Assembly (NCBI GenBank): GCA_945868085.1
Contig: CAMBKF010000012.1
Location: 1 to 54,028, forward strand
DNA from: an uncultured Oscillibacter sp.
GTDB taxonomy: Bacteria; Bacillota; Clostridia; Oscillospirales; Oscillospiraceae
DNA: 54,028 bases
Reading direction: 5' to 3'
The number at the start of each line of letters is the position of its first letter. Position 1 is the first letter of the stretch. This document shows, in pieces, positions 1-6,701 of this stretch. Both the position numbers and the translations under genes were made by a program. The notes under the pieces are model-generated. The model had not been told where the DNA came from and ran no database searches. It saw only the letters and a program-made list of their open reading frames with translations.

Positions 1-40
1 TGCGAACGAGCAGCTGTTCCTTAGTCAGATGGAAATCCAT
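1..40 (-). CDS. bcd: butyryl-CoA dehydrogenase, N-terminal 13 codons only
   Basis: The minus strand opens with ATG and reads MDFHLTKEQLLVR before the window ends, with a GGAGAAAAGAGT ribosome site upstream. This matches the usual start of clostridial short-chain acyl-CoA dehydrogenases (Bcd), which reduce crotonyl-CoA to butyryl-CoA, normally with an electron-transfer flavoprotein. It follows hbd by 23 bases in the same direction, the position expected for bcd in a crt-hbd-bcd butyrate cluster. Only the first residues are visible, so the call leans on context. Confidence 0.75.
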   Translation of the reverse strand, partial: MDFHLTKEQLLVR

Positions 41-63
41 ACTCTTTTCTCCTTTACCGAATT

Positions 64-900
64 TTACTTTTTGTAATTAAAGATACCCTCGCCGGACTTC
101 ATGCCCAATTTTCCGGCACGGACCATCTTACGGATCATAACGTTTGCGCGATACTTGCTGTCGTGGGTCTCATTGAACAGCACGTCCATGATGTTCAGCA
201 CCACGTCCCAGCCGATCAGGTCGCCCAGGTGCAGGGGGCCCATGGGATGGTTGCAGCCCAGCTGCATAGCAATATCGATATCTTCTGCGGAGGCAACGCC
301 TTCCTGCAGAACGCAAACGCCCTCGTTGCAATAAGGAATGAGGATCTTGTTGACCACGAAGCCGGGAGCCTCGTTGACCACCACGGGAGTCTTGCCGATC
401 TCCAGGGACAGGTTCTTGGTCCACTCCACCAGCTCAGCAGGGGTATTGCCGCCGGCAATAACTTCCACCAGCTTCATAGCGGGCACGGGATTGAAGAAGT
501 GCATGCCCACCATGGGGTGCTTCAGGCCCTGAGCCATCTCGGTGATGGACAGAGAGGAAGTGTTGGTAGCGAAGATGGTGCTCTCCTTGCACAGAGCGTC
601 CAGCTTAGCCAGCAGTTCCTTCTTCACGGCCATGTTCTCAGCGACGCACTCGATGACCAGATCGGCATCGGCGGCAGCGTCCATCTCCTCCACCAGGATG
701 CGGGACATGATGTCGTCAGCGGTAGCCTGATCCATCTTGCCCTTGGCGACCTTCTTAGCCAGAGAGGCGGCCAGCTTATCCTTATGGCGCTGAGCGCTCT
801 GGACGCTGGAAGCATACATCAGAGCGGTGTGGCCCTTCGCTGCGAAAACCTGGGCAATGCCGCTGCCCATAGTGCCTGCGCCAAATACTGCGATTTTCAT
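64..900 (-). CDS. hbd: 3-hydroxybutyryl-CoA dehydrogenase
   Basis: The 278-residue product is the normal length for this family. It catalyses the NAD(P)H-dependent reduction of acetoacetyl-CoA to 3-hydroxybutyryl-CoA, second step of the butyrate pathway in the cytoplasm. The N-terminus MKIAVFGAGTMGSGIAQVF is the Rossmann dinucleotide fold (GxGxxG at residues 7-12), and VGMHFFNPVPAMKLVEV carries the catalytic His-Glu region; the C-terminal part has the conserved HPMGPLHLGDLIG. The start chosen is the ATG preceded by AGGAGG (AATAGGAGGAAAAC); an in-frame ATG 48 bases upstream has no such site and would add 16 unconserved residues. It lies between crt and bcd in one orientation and is probably cotranscribed from the crt promoter. 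Confidence 0.95.
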   Translation of the reverse strand: MKIAVFGAGTMGSGIAQVFAAKGHTALMYASSVQSAQRHKDKLAASLAKKVAKGKMDQATADDIMSRILVEEMDAAADADLVIECVAENMAVKKELLAKLDALCKESTIFATNTSSLSITEMAQGLKHPMVGMHFFNPVPAMKLVEVIAGGNTPAELVEWTKNLSLEIGKTPVVVNEAPGFVVNKILIPYCNEGVCVLQEGVASAEDIDIAMQLGCNHPMGPLHLGDLIGWDVVLNIMDVLFNETHDSKYRANVMIRKMVRAGKLGMKSGEGIFNYKK

Positions 901-971
901 GATTGTTTTCCTCCTATTAAATATAGTTGTTGGAAACGGTTTAATCATCAGGCCGGAGCCTGTTAATTAAC

Positions 972-1751
972 TTACTTGTTCTGGTAGGGCTCGTGCTTGC
1001 GCTTTTCCAGGAAAGCGCCCATGCCCTCCTTCTGGTCGGCGGTCTCGAAGCAGCTGCCGAACAGCTTCTCCTCGATGACCACGGCGGCGTCCATATCCAC
1101 CTGCAGGCCGTCGTTAATGGCCTTCTTGCAGGCCCGCACGGCGATGGGTGCGTTCTTGGCGATGGTGGTGGCCAGCTTCTCCGCGGCGGGCATCAGCTCC
1201 TCCAGGGGATAGACGGCATTCACCAGACCGATGCGCATAGCCTCGTCGGCCTTGATATTCTTCGCGGTGTAGATCAGCTGCTTTGCCATGCCGGGGCCCA
1301 CCAGGCGGGCCAGCCGCTGGGTGCCGCCGAAGCCCGGAGTGATGCCCAGGCCCGCTTCCGGCTGGCCGAACACAGCCGTGTCGGCGCAGATGCGGATGTC
1401 GCAGCTCATGGAGAGCTCACAGCCGCCGCCCAGCGCAAAGCCGTTCACAGCGGCGATGGTGGGGATGGGCAGGGTCTCCAGCTTGCGGAACACGTCATTG
1501 CCCTTCTTGCCGAAGGCTTCGCCGCCAGCCTTGGTAAGCGTGCTCATCTCGCCGATGTCGGCGCCGGCCACAAAGGCCTTTTCGCCGGACCCCGTCAGCA
1601 CCAGTGCGCGGATCTCCTCGTCGGCCTTCACCAGCTCCACCAGCTCGTTCAGATCCTCCAGGACCTGGGAGTTCAAGGCGTTGAGCGCCTTGGGGCGGTT
1701 GATGGTAGCCACAGCAATGTTGCCTTTTTTCTCTAACAGAACATTGGTCAC
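972..1751 (-). CDS. crt: 3-hydroxybutyryl-CoA dehydratase (crotonase)
   Basis: A 259-residue enoyl-CoA hydratase/isomerase family protein that dehydrates 3-hydroxybutyryl-CoA to crotonyl-CoA. The oxyanion-hole segments AFVAGADIGEM and GFALGGGCELSMSCDIR are present, with the first catalytic glutamate in GGGCELS and the second in QPEAGLGITPGFGGTQRL. Translation is assigned to a GTG behind a strong AGGAGG; an ATG 36 bases upstream would add 12 residues and lacks a ribosome site. First gene of a minus-strand butyrate operon with a near-consensus promoter; hbd starts 71 bases downstream. Other crotonase-fold activities cannot be excluded from sequence alone, but the neighbours make crotonase by far the best reading. 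Confidence 0.95.
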   Translation of the reverse strand: MTNVLLEKKGNIAVATINRPKALNALNSQVLEDLNELVELVKADEEIRALVLTGSGEKAFVAGADIGEMSTLTKAGGEAFGKKGNDVFRKLETLPIPTIAAVNGFALGGGCELSMSCDIRICADTAVFGQPEAGLGITPGFGGTQRLARLVGPGMAKQLIYTAKNIKADEAMRIGLVNAVYPLEELMPAAEKLATTIAKNAPIAVRACKKAINDGLQVDMDAAVVIEEKLFGSCFETADQKEGMGAFLEKRKHEPYQNK

Positions 1752-1868
1752 GATAGCTCCTCCTTCTACCCTGCGGCCCGGCCGCATCCCTGCCGCCTGC
1801 CGCGGATCGCTTTGTCAGGGCGGTCCTGCCCGCTTTTGCGCGTTCAGAAAGCCCTTTCATACAGCTTC

Positions 1869-1897
1869 ATTATAGTATCTCGTTTAATTTTTATCAA
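1869..1897 (-). promoter_or_regulatory. promoter of the crt-hbd-bcd operon
   Basis: On the minus strand TTGATA and a perfect TATAAT are separated by 17 bases, about 120 bases upstream of the crt GTG. This is a near-consensus housekeeping promoter and leaves a roughly 110-base leader. Confidence 0.8.
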
Positions 1898-2030
1898 GTG
1901 TTTCCCGACCATCTTTTGTGAATTTGACATATCGCACAAAACGGAGCGGCAATCTTTGCACACTTTTCAAGGCATTCCTCCAACGCCTGCCGTTTCCGCC
2001 GGTTTTTTCCGGTGAAAAAGATATTATCCG

Positions 2031-2060
2031 TTTACATAGAGCGGTATTATGTGGTATGAT
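2031..2060 (+). promoter_or_regulatory. promoter of trmB
   Basis: TTTACA and TATGAT lie 18 bases apart, ending about 50 bases before the trmB start. The site sits in the gap between the divergent crt and trmB genes. Confidence 0.55.
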
Positions 2061-2112
2061 GTCGCAGAAATCGCCCCGCACCGCCGGGGCAGGAGCCGGG
2101 AGGATACCCATC

Positions 2113-2787
2113 ATGCGTATGCGAAAAAAGAAGAATCTGCACCCCCGCATGGACGCCTGCGAGAGCTGCTGGATCCGCCAGCCGGAGGCCATGCGGGGCC
2201 ATTGGCGGGAGCTGTACCCCCAGGCGAAGCGGCTGGAGGTGGAGCTGGGCTGCGGCAAGGGCCGCTTCACCGCCGGAACGGCGAAGGCCCAGCCGGACAC
2301 GCTGCTCATTGCCGTGGAAAAGGTGCCGGATGCCATGGTGGTGGCTATGGAGCGTGTCACGGGCGAGGGGCTGAAGAACGTGTTCTTCATCGACGCGGAT
2401 GCCGCCCTGCTGCCGGAGCTGTTCGCCCCCGGCGAGGTAGACCGCCTGTACATCAACTTCTGCGATCCCTGGCCCAAGAGCAACCAGAAAAAACGTCGGC
2501 TGACCCACGGAAATTTCCTGAAAAAATACCGCCAGGTGCTCAAGGACGGCGGCCAGATCCATTTCAAGACCGACAACGATAAGCTCTTTGACTGGTCCGT
2601 GGAGGAGATCCCCCAGTTCGGCTTTGCCCTGTCCGAGGTGACCCGGGACCTCCACGCAGACGGCCCCGTAGGCGTCATGACGGATTACGAGGCAAAGTTT
2701 TACGCCGAGGGCAAGAACATCAACCGCTGCGTCGCCACCATGGTGGACTGGACCGAGCCGGAAGCCCCTGTCGAGGGCGAGGCATAA
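2113..2787 (+). CDS. trmB: tRNA (guanine-N7-)-methyltransferase
   Basis: A 224-residue SAM-dependent methyltransferase that makes m7G46 in the variable loop of tRNAs. The SAM-binding motif ELGCGKGRF is near residue 48 and the family signature NFCDPWPKSNQKKRRL follows the core, with THGNFL and FKTDND further on, as in bacterial TrmB. The ATG chosen is directly behind GGGAGGAT; the frame is open about 195 bases further upstream, but that part is unconserved and runs through the promoter. It is a single-gene unit with its own promoter and a strong terminator. Confidence 0.93.
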   Translation: MRMRKKKNLHPRMDACESCWIRQPEAMRGHWRELYPQAKRLEVELGCGKGRFTAGTAKAQPDTLLIAVEKVPDAMVVAMERVTGEGLKNVFFIDADAALLPELFAPGEVDRLYINFCDPWPKSNQKKRRLTHGNFLKKYRQVLKDGGQIHFKTDNDKLFDWSVEEIPQFGFALSEVTRDLHADGPVGVMTDYEAKFYAEGKNINRCVATMVDWTEPEAPVEGEA

Positions 2788-2806
2788 CCCCCTTCATCCC
2801 CAAATC

Positions 2807-2842
2807 GCCCCCGCATCCCGGACGGATGCGGGGGCATTTTTT
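2807..2842 (+). terminator. terminator after trmB
   Basis: A perfect 12-base stem (GCCCCCGCATCC with GGATGCGGGGGC) closes a five-base loop and is followed by ATTTTTTATT. It touches the stop codon of the converging YhhN gene and may act on both strands. Confidence 0.85.
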
Positions 2843-3497
2843 ATTGGGTCGCCGCGATGTAGCCCGCGCACAGCATAAATTGCCCGGCGAAATACAGCAG
2901 CCAGTTCAGGTCCGCCAGCAGGATGTGGGGCTTTTGGTAGTTCCAGATCCCCAGCACCATGTCCGACAGGAAGAACAGCAGTCCGCCCGCTCCCAGCAGC
3001 AGTCCGCCGGTGGTCCCGGCCAGCACAACGGCGGTGGACAGGCTCTTGGCCGCCGTAGCCGCTACCAGTACGGTGTAAATGGTCAGCCACGGATCGTTGG
3101 CAGAGGTGTTCCACCGCCCGATGCCCTTGAGGGCGACGGCCAGTGTCAGCAGCCCAGCCAGCGCCGCTGCGGCGCTCCAGTGAAAGGCGGCCAGCTGAAA
3201 CTGGGCTGCGATATTGCACAGCTGTCCCAGGCCGAACAGCACGATGCCCTTTGTAAATTTTCTCACATCCAGCCGGATGTACTGCAAATAGAAGTCGCCT
3301 CCGGCGCACAGCAGCATCCCCACCGCCGCCGTCAGCAGCACCGGGGAAAACCGCCGCCCCAGCGCCACAGTCAGGCACAGGGTTAGCGTCATGGTCAGGG
3401 TGATCTTCAGGGCGGTGGCGGCCCGGAACCGGTATTGGTTCTCCTGCCGGATATACAGCAGGAAGCACAGGGCAAAGGGGATCAGAACAAACTGCAT
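2841..3497 (-). CDS. YhhN/TMEM86-family integral membrane protein
   Basis: A 218-residue, almost entirely hydrophobic protein with about seven to eight predicted membrane helices. The conserved GMLLCAGGDFYLQY and GGLLFFLSDMVLGIWNY segments, each with an acidic residue in a helix, are typical of the YhhN family, whose vertebrate members (TMEM86) are lysoplasmalogenases; the bacterial function is less clear. Plasmalogens occur in anaerobic clostridia, so a plasmalogen-related role is plausible but inferred. The start is the ATG after GGGAGGAC; the longer frame upstream runs back over the promoter. Monocistronic, with an unusual dyad around its promoter. Confidence 0.75.
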   Translation of the reverse strand: MQFVLIPFALCFLLYIRQENQYRFRAATALKITLTMTLTLCLTVALGRRFSPVLLTAAVGMLLCAGGDFYLQYIRLDVRKFTKGIVLFGLGQLCNIAAQFQLAAFHWSAAAALAGLLTLAVALKGIGRWNTSANDPWLTIYTVLVAATAAKSLSTAVVLAGTTGGLLLGAGGLLFFLSDMVLGIWNYQKPHILLADLNWLLYFAGQFMLCAGYIAATQ

Positions 3498-3541
3498 GGC
3501 GTCCTCCCGTCTTTTCCCCGCCGCCTCTCGGCCGGGGCAGT

Positions 3542-3587
3542 CAAATGTATTTGATACAAGTATACCATACATTTGGTTTTCGCGCAA
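3542..3587 (-). promoter_or_regulatory. promoter with inverted-repeat operator for the YhhN gene
   Basis: The minus strand has TTGCGC and TATACT spaced by 17 bases. The -10 is bracketed by a perfect nine-base inverted repeat, CAAATGTAT at 3542-3550 and ATACATTTG at 3567-3575, and a second small palindrome TGTATTTGATACA overlaps it. The arrangement suggests control by a dimeric repressor, not identified here. Confidence 0.6.
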
Positions 3588-3616
3588 GAAAAAGCGGCAG
3601 CATCGGCTGCCGCTTT
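3587..3616 (-). terminator. terminator for the flavo-diiron gene
   Basis: Stem AAAGCGGCAGC/GCTGCCGCTTT with a four-base loop; read on the minus strand it ends in a T run. It lies downstream of the flavo-diiron gene, beyond a repeat element, and just before the YhhN promoter. Confidence 0.7.
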
Positions 3617-3631
3617 AAAGGCCCAAAAAGT

Positions 3632-3763
3632 CTGTCATTGCGAAGCCAGTGCGCACACTGGCTGTGGCAATCCGTCCCCCAACCGCATGGTTCTTACATT
3701 TTACACAGATCGGCCGCATGAATATTGCGGATCCCCACATTGCTTCGCTCTCCGGAATGACAG
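3632..3763. repeat. palindromic dispersed repeat, family A, two inverted copies
   Basis: The first unit runs from CTGTCATTGCG through a stem (AGCCAGTG/CACTGGCT) to GTGGCAATCCG at 3674. A degenerate unit in the opposite sense spans 3727-3763, from GCGGATCCCCAC to GGAATGACAG. Together they form a roughly 130-base element with inverted ends, like a small non-autonomous mobile element. Related units occur at 27052-27096 and 34326-34363. No gene is seen in this gap. Confidence 0.7.
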
Positions 3764-3794
3764 GAATAGTTTTTTCGGCGGCTGTTATACCATT

Positions 3795-5135
3795 TTATTT
3801 CTCCTCAAAGTACTGCGCGCCGGCTCCGCAGAGGGGGCATTTGTAGTCCTCCGGCAGGGCGTCGCCCTCATATACATATCCGCAGACCTTGCACACGAAC
3901 TGCTTCTTTCTCTCTGCGCCCTTTGCCGCGGGAGCAGTCTTCACGTCCTTGGCCAGCACCGCCGCCAGCCGCTCCAGCTGCATGGCCTGGTCCTCCCGCA
4001 GGGCAGAGCGTATGGTGAAGGTGTCCTCTATCTGCGTCCAGCCCTTCAGGCCCTGGAGGATCTTCCCCATTTCCCGGCCGCTGGCAGGAGCCCAGGAACC
4101 GTTCTCCAGCAGTACCATCCGCCGGTCCTTCAGCCCGTGGGCGGCAATGTCCCGCAGCAGCTCATCCATGGTGATGAACACCCCGGCGTTATAGGTGGGC
4201 GCGGCAAACACCAGGTGGCTGTACCTAAATGCCGCCGACAGAATGTACGATGACGGGGTCACAGAGGTGTCGAACATCTGCACCTTTACCCCCTGCTCCG
4301 CCAGGCGGCAGGCCAGGATGTTGGCCGCACACTCCGTGTCGCCGTAGATGGAGGCGTAGGCGATCATCACGCCCCGCACCTCCGGCTCGTACCGGCTCCA
4401 CAGGTCGTGCTTGCCGAGGATATAGCCCAGGTCCCTGCGCCATACAAAGCCGTGGAGCGGCAGGATCATGCCGATCTCCAGCCCCGCCGCCTTCTGCAGC
4501 ACCACCTGCACCTGGGAACCGTATTTGCCCACGATGTTGGTGTAGTACCGGCGGCACTCGTCCAGATAATCCCGGTCAAAATCCACCTCGTCGGCAAAGA
4601 GCCGGCCGTTCAGCGCGCCGAAGCAGCCGAAGGCATCCGCCGACAGCAGCAGCTTGTCGGTCCGGTCGTAGGTCATCATCACCTCGGGCCAGTGGACCAT
4701 GGGGGCCATGACGAACTGCAGGGTGTGCCGTCCGGTGCAGAGGGTATCCCCCTCCTTGCACACATGGATGCGGTCGTCATAGGCATGGCCGAAGAATTGA
4801 CCGATCATGGTCTTGGCCATGGCGGTACACAGGATCTGCACCTCCGGGAACCGCAGCACCAGGTCCTCCAGCTCGGCGGAGTGATCGGGTTCCATATGGT
4901 GCACCACGATGTAGTCCAGGGTACGGCCATTCAAGCTGTGGTACAGGTTTTCCCGGAACTGCCGGATCACCTGGGCGTCCACCGTGTCAAAGAGCACGGT
5001 TTTTTCATCCAGCAGCAGGTAGCTGTTGTAGGAAACGCCCTCCGGCACGCCGAATACGCCCTCAAACACCGCCAGGCGCCGGCTGTCCGCGCCGATCCAG
5101 GTGTAGTCCTCATTCACTTTTCTGACACAGTACAT
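3795..5135 (-). CDS. flavo-diiron protein (FprA type) with C-terminal rubredoxin domain
   Basis: A 446-residue A-type flavoprotein. Order: metallo-beta-lactamase-like diiron domain (about 1-250), flavodoxin domain with FMN (about 255-395, starting VMIAYASIYGDTECAA), then rubredoxin. Diiron ligands are visible as HHMEPDHS (H80, E82, D84, H85), H in MVHWPEVM, D in LSADAFGCFG and H in LPLHGFVWR. The rubredoxin cysteines fall at about 415, 418, 433 and 436 (CKVCG, CPLCG). Such proteins reduce O2 to water or NO to N2O and protect anaerobes. Most clostridial FprA lack the rubredoxin fusion. A likely electron donor, a flavin reductase-rubredoxin, is encoded at 52019. The start follows GGGAGGAT; a longer in-frame start has no ribosome site. 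Confidence 0.93.
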   Translation of the reverse strand: MYCVRKVNEDYTWIGADSRRLAVFEGVFGVPEGVSYNSYLLLDEKTVLFDTVDAQVIRQFRENLYHSLNGRTLDYIVVHHMEPDHSAELEDLVLRFPEVQILCTAMAKTMIGQFFGHAYDDRIHVCKEGDTLCTGRHTLQFVMAPMVHWPEVMMTYDRTDKLLLSADAFGCFGALNGRLFADEVDFDRDYLDECRRYYTNIVGKYGSQVQVVLQKAAGLEIGMILPLHGFVWRRDLGYILGKHDLWSRYEPEVRGVMIAYASIYGDTECAANILACRLAEQGVKVQMFDTSVTPSSYILSAAFRYSHLVFAAPTYNAGVFITMDELLRDIAAHGLKDRRMVLLENGSWAPASGREMGKILQGLKGWTQIEDTFTIRSALREDQAMQLERLAAVLAKDVKTAPAAKGAERKKQFVCKVCGYVYEGDALPEDYKCPLCGAGAQYFEEK

Positions 5136-5166
5136 ATAGCATCCTCCCGCTTTCGGATTTTTCCTC

Positions 5167-5195
5167 ATTATAACGCAATCAAATCCCAAAGTACA
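5167..5195 (-). promoter_or_regulatory. promoter of the flavo-diiron gene
   Basis: A perfect TATAAT on the minus strand with a weak -35 (TGTACT) 17 bases upstream, about 30 bases before the start codon. The weak -35 is compatible with an activator, which is inference. Confidence 0.45.
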
Positions 5196-5316
5196 GTGAA
5201 AAAATATTCCCGCCCGTCACCCAGCCGGGAAGAATCCTTCCCGCCGCACCGCCGGGCCCAGAGAGCCGCCCACACATATTTTCCGGCTTTTTCGTCGATC
5301 CGACGAAGATTTCCTC

Positions 5317-5345
5317 TTGAAAACCGGACGAAAATATGGTATAAA
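5317..5345 (+). promoter_or_regulatory. promoter of the pheST T-box leader
   Basis: TTGAAA and TATAAA are separated by 17 bases immediately upstream of the T-box leader. Confidence 0.65.
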
Positions 5346-5600
5346 GGAGTAGATTAAAAGCGTGGAACGGGAAAATCCGCACATCCGCGGCTTCTGAGAG
5401 AGGGTCAGTCACCGGCTGCAAGCTGACCCGTAGCCGTCTGCGGTGTTCGCCCGGGAGCTGTCGCGAGGAAATGCGCGGCCGGGTCATCCTCCGTTACGGG
5501 GAAACGAGTGCGCAGGATTTTTCTGCGAATTTGGGTGGTACCACGGAACGCTGTATGCCTTTCGTCCCTTAGTTTTGGGGAGGAAAGGTATTTTTTTATT
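5346..5600 (+). ncRNA. T-box riboswitch leader, phenylalanine specific
   Basis: The antiterminator T-box core GGGTGGTACCACG is at 5533-5545. A leader stem is built around GGGTCA/TGACCC, and on its 3' side, just below the helix CCGC/GCGG, a TTC triplet at 5446-5448 occupies the specifier position and reads Phe (UUC). The competing terminator is CCTTTCGTCCCTT/GGGGAGGAAAGG followed by a T7 run at about 5590-5597. Uncharged tRNA-Phe would pair with the specifier and T-box and allow read-through into pheS. The specifier placement is my fold by eye. Confidence 0.92.
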
Positions 5601-5644
5601 CCCCATTAACGAATCCCACTTTTTATAAGGAGGAATCATCACCG

Positions 5645-6682
5645 ATGAAAGAAAAGCTGAACGCTCTGCTCCAGGAGGGCAGGGAGAAGATCCTGGCAGC
5701 GAAGAACGAGACGGAGCTGCAGGACATCAAGGCCGCTATCCTGGGCAAGCAGGGCGGCCTGACGGCGCTGATGAAGGAAGTGCCCAAGCTGGATGTTTCT
5801 CTGCGCCCGGAGATGGGCAAAGCCGTGAACCAGGCCAAGGCCCAGCTCACCGAGCTCATCGAGCAGCACAGAAACGACCTGAAGCTGAAGGCTTCCCAGA
5901 TCGACGCGGATTTCGACATCTCCGTCCCCGGCTACCTGCCCAGCGCCGGCGGCCTGCACCCCATCACCCAGATGTGCTATGACCTGAACGATGCCTTCCG
6001 CTCCATGGGCTTTGAGATCTACGAGGAGGACGACATCACCAGCGAGCTCTACGGCTTCGACAACCTGAACTTCCCTCCCAACCATCCCGCCCGGGAGAGC
6101 ATGGACACCTATTGGCTCTCCGGCCACGACAAGGGCGAGTGCTGGGATAAGCTCTGCCTGCGTCCCCACCTCACCGGTGGCTCCGTGCGCTATATGCAGA
6201 CCCACAAGCCCCCTTATCGTTTCGTATATCCCGGCCGGGTGTACCGCAACGAAACCACCGACGCCCGCCACGAGCGCGCCTTCTTCCAGTACGAGGCCCT
6301 GATCGTGGACAAGGACTTCACCTTTGCCTCCGGCAAGGTGATGATCCAGAGCATCCTCTCCAAGGTCTTTGGCCGGGAAGTGCCTGTTCGGATGCGTGCC
6401 GGCTTCTTCCCCTTCGTGGAGCCGGGGTTTGAAATCGACATGGGCTGCCTGGTCTGCGGCGGCAAGGGCTGCTCGGTTTGCAAGCAGGTAGGCTGGATCG
6501 AGATCATGCCCGGCGGCACCCCCCACCCCAATGTCCTCCGGGCAGCGGGTCTGGATCCGGACGAGTACACCGGCTTCTATGTAAACATCGGCCTGGACCG
6601 CCTGGTGATGATGCGGTACGGCGTGGACGATGTGCGCCTGTTCCACAGCGCCGACCTGCGCTTTTTGAAGCAGTTCCACTGA
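5645..6682 (+). CDS. pheS: phenylalanine--tRNA ligase alpha subunit
   Basis: A 345-residue subunit of the (alpha-beta)2 phenylalanyl-tRNA synthetase, normal length. The N-terminal 90 residues are the coiled-coil tRNA-binding arm (KQGGLTALMKEVPKL). Class II motif 2 is RVYRNETTDARHERAFFQYE, with the catalytic-site GFFPFVEPGFEIDM and motif 3 GLDRLVMMRYGVDDVR. The short CLVCGGKGCSVCK stretch before motif 3 contains four cysteines (a CxxC and a second CxxC) and could bind metal. An AAGGAGGAATCATC ribosome site precedes the ATG. It is translated with pheT, 19 bases downstream, and controlled by the upstream T-box. Confidence 0.98.
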   Translation: MKEKLNALLQEGREKILAAKNETELQDIKAAILGKQGGLTALMKEVPKLDVSLRPEMGKAVNQAKAQLTELIEQHRNDLKLKASQIDADFDISVPGYLPSAGGLHPITQMCYDLNDAFRSMGFEIYEEDDITSELYGFDNLNFPPNHPARESMDTYWLSGHDKGECWDKLCLRPHLTGGSVRYMQTHKPPYRFVYPGRVYRNETTDARHERAFFQYEALIVDKDFTFASGKVMIQSILSKVFGREVPVRMRAGFFPFVEPGFEIDMGCLVCGGKGCSVCKQVGWIEIMPGGTPHPNVLRAAGLDPDEYTGFYVNIGLDRLVMMRYGVDDVRLFHSADLRFLKQFH

Positions 6683-6701
6683 TAAAGGAGGGTTTTACAC
6701 A

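Noticed and set aside
5133-5189. A longer N-terminus for the flavo-diiron protein.
   Set aside because: The extension overlaps the promoter -10 and has no ribosome site; the ATG at 5135 has GGGAGGAT.
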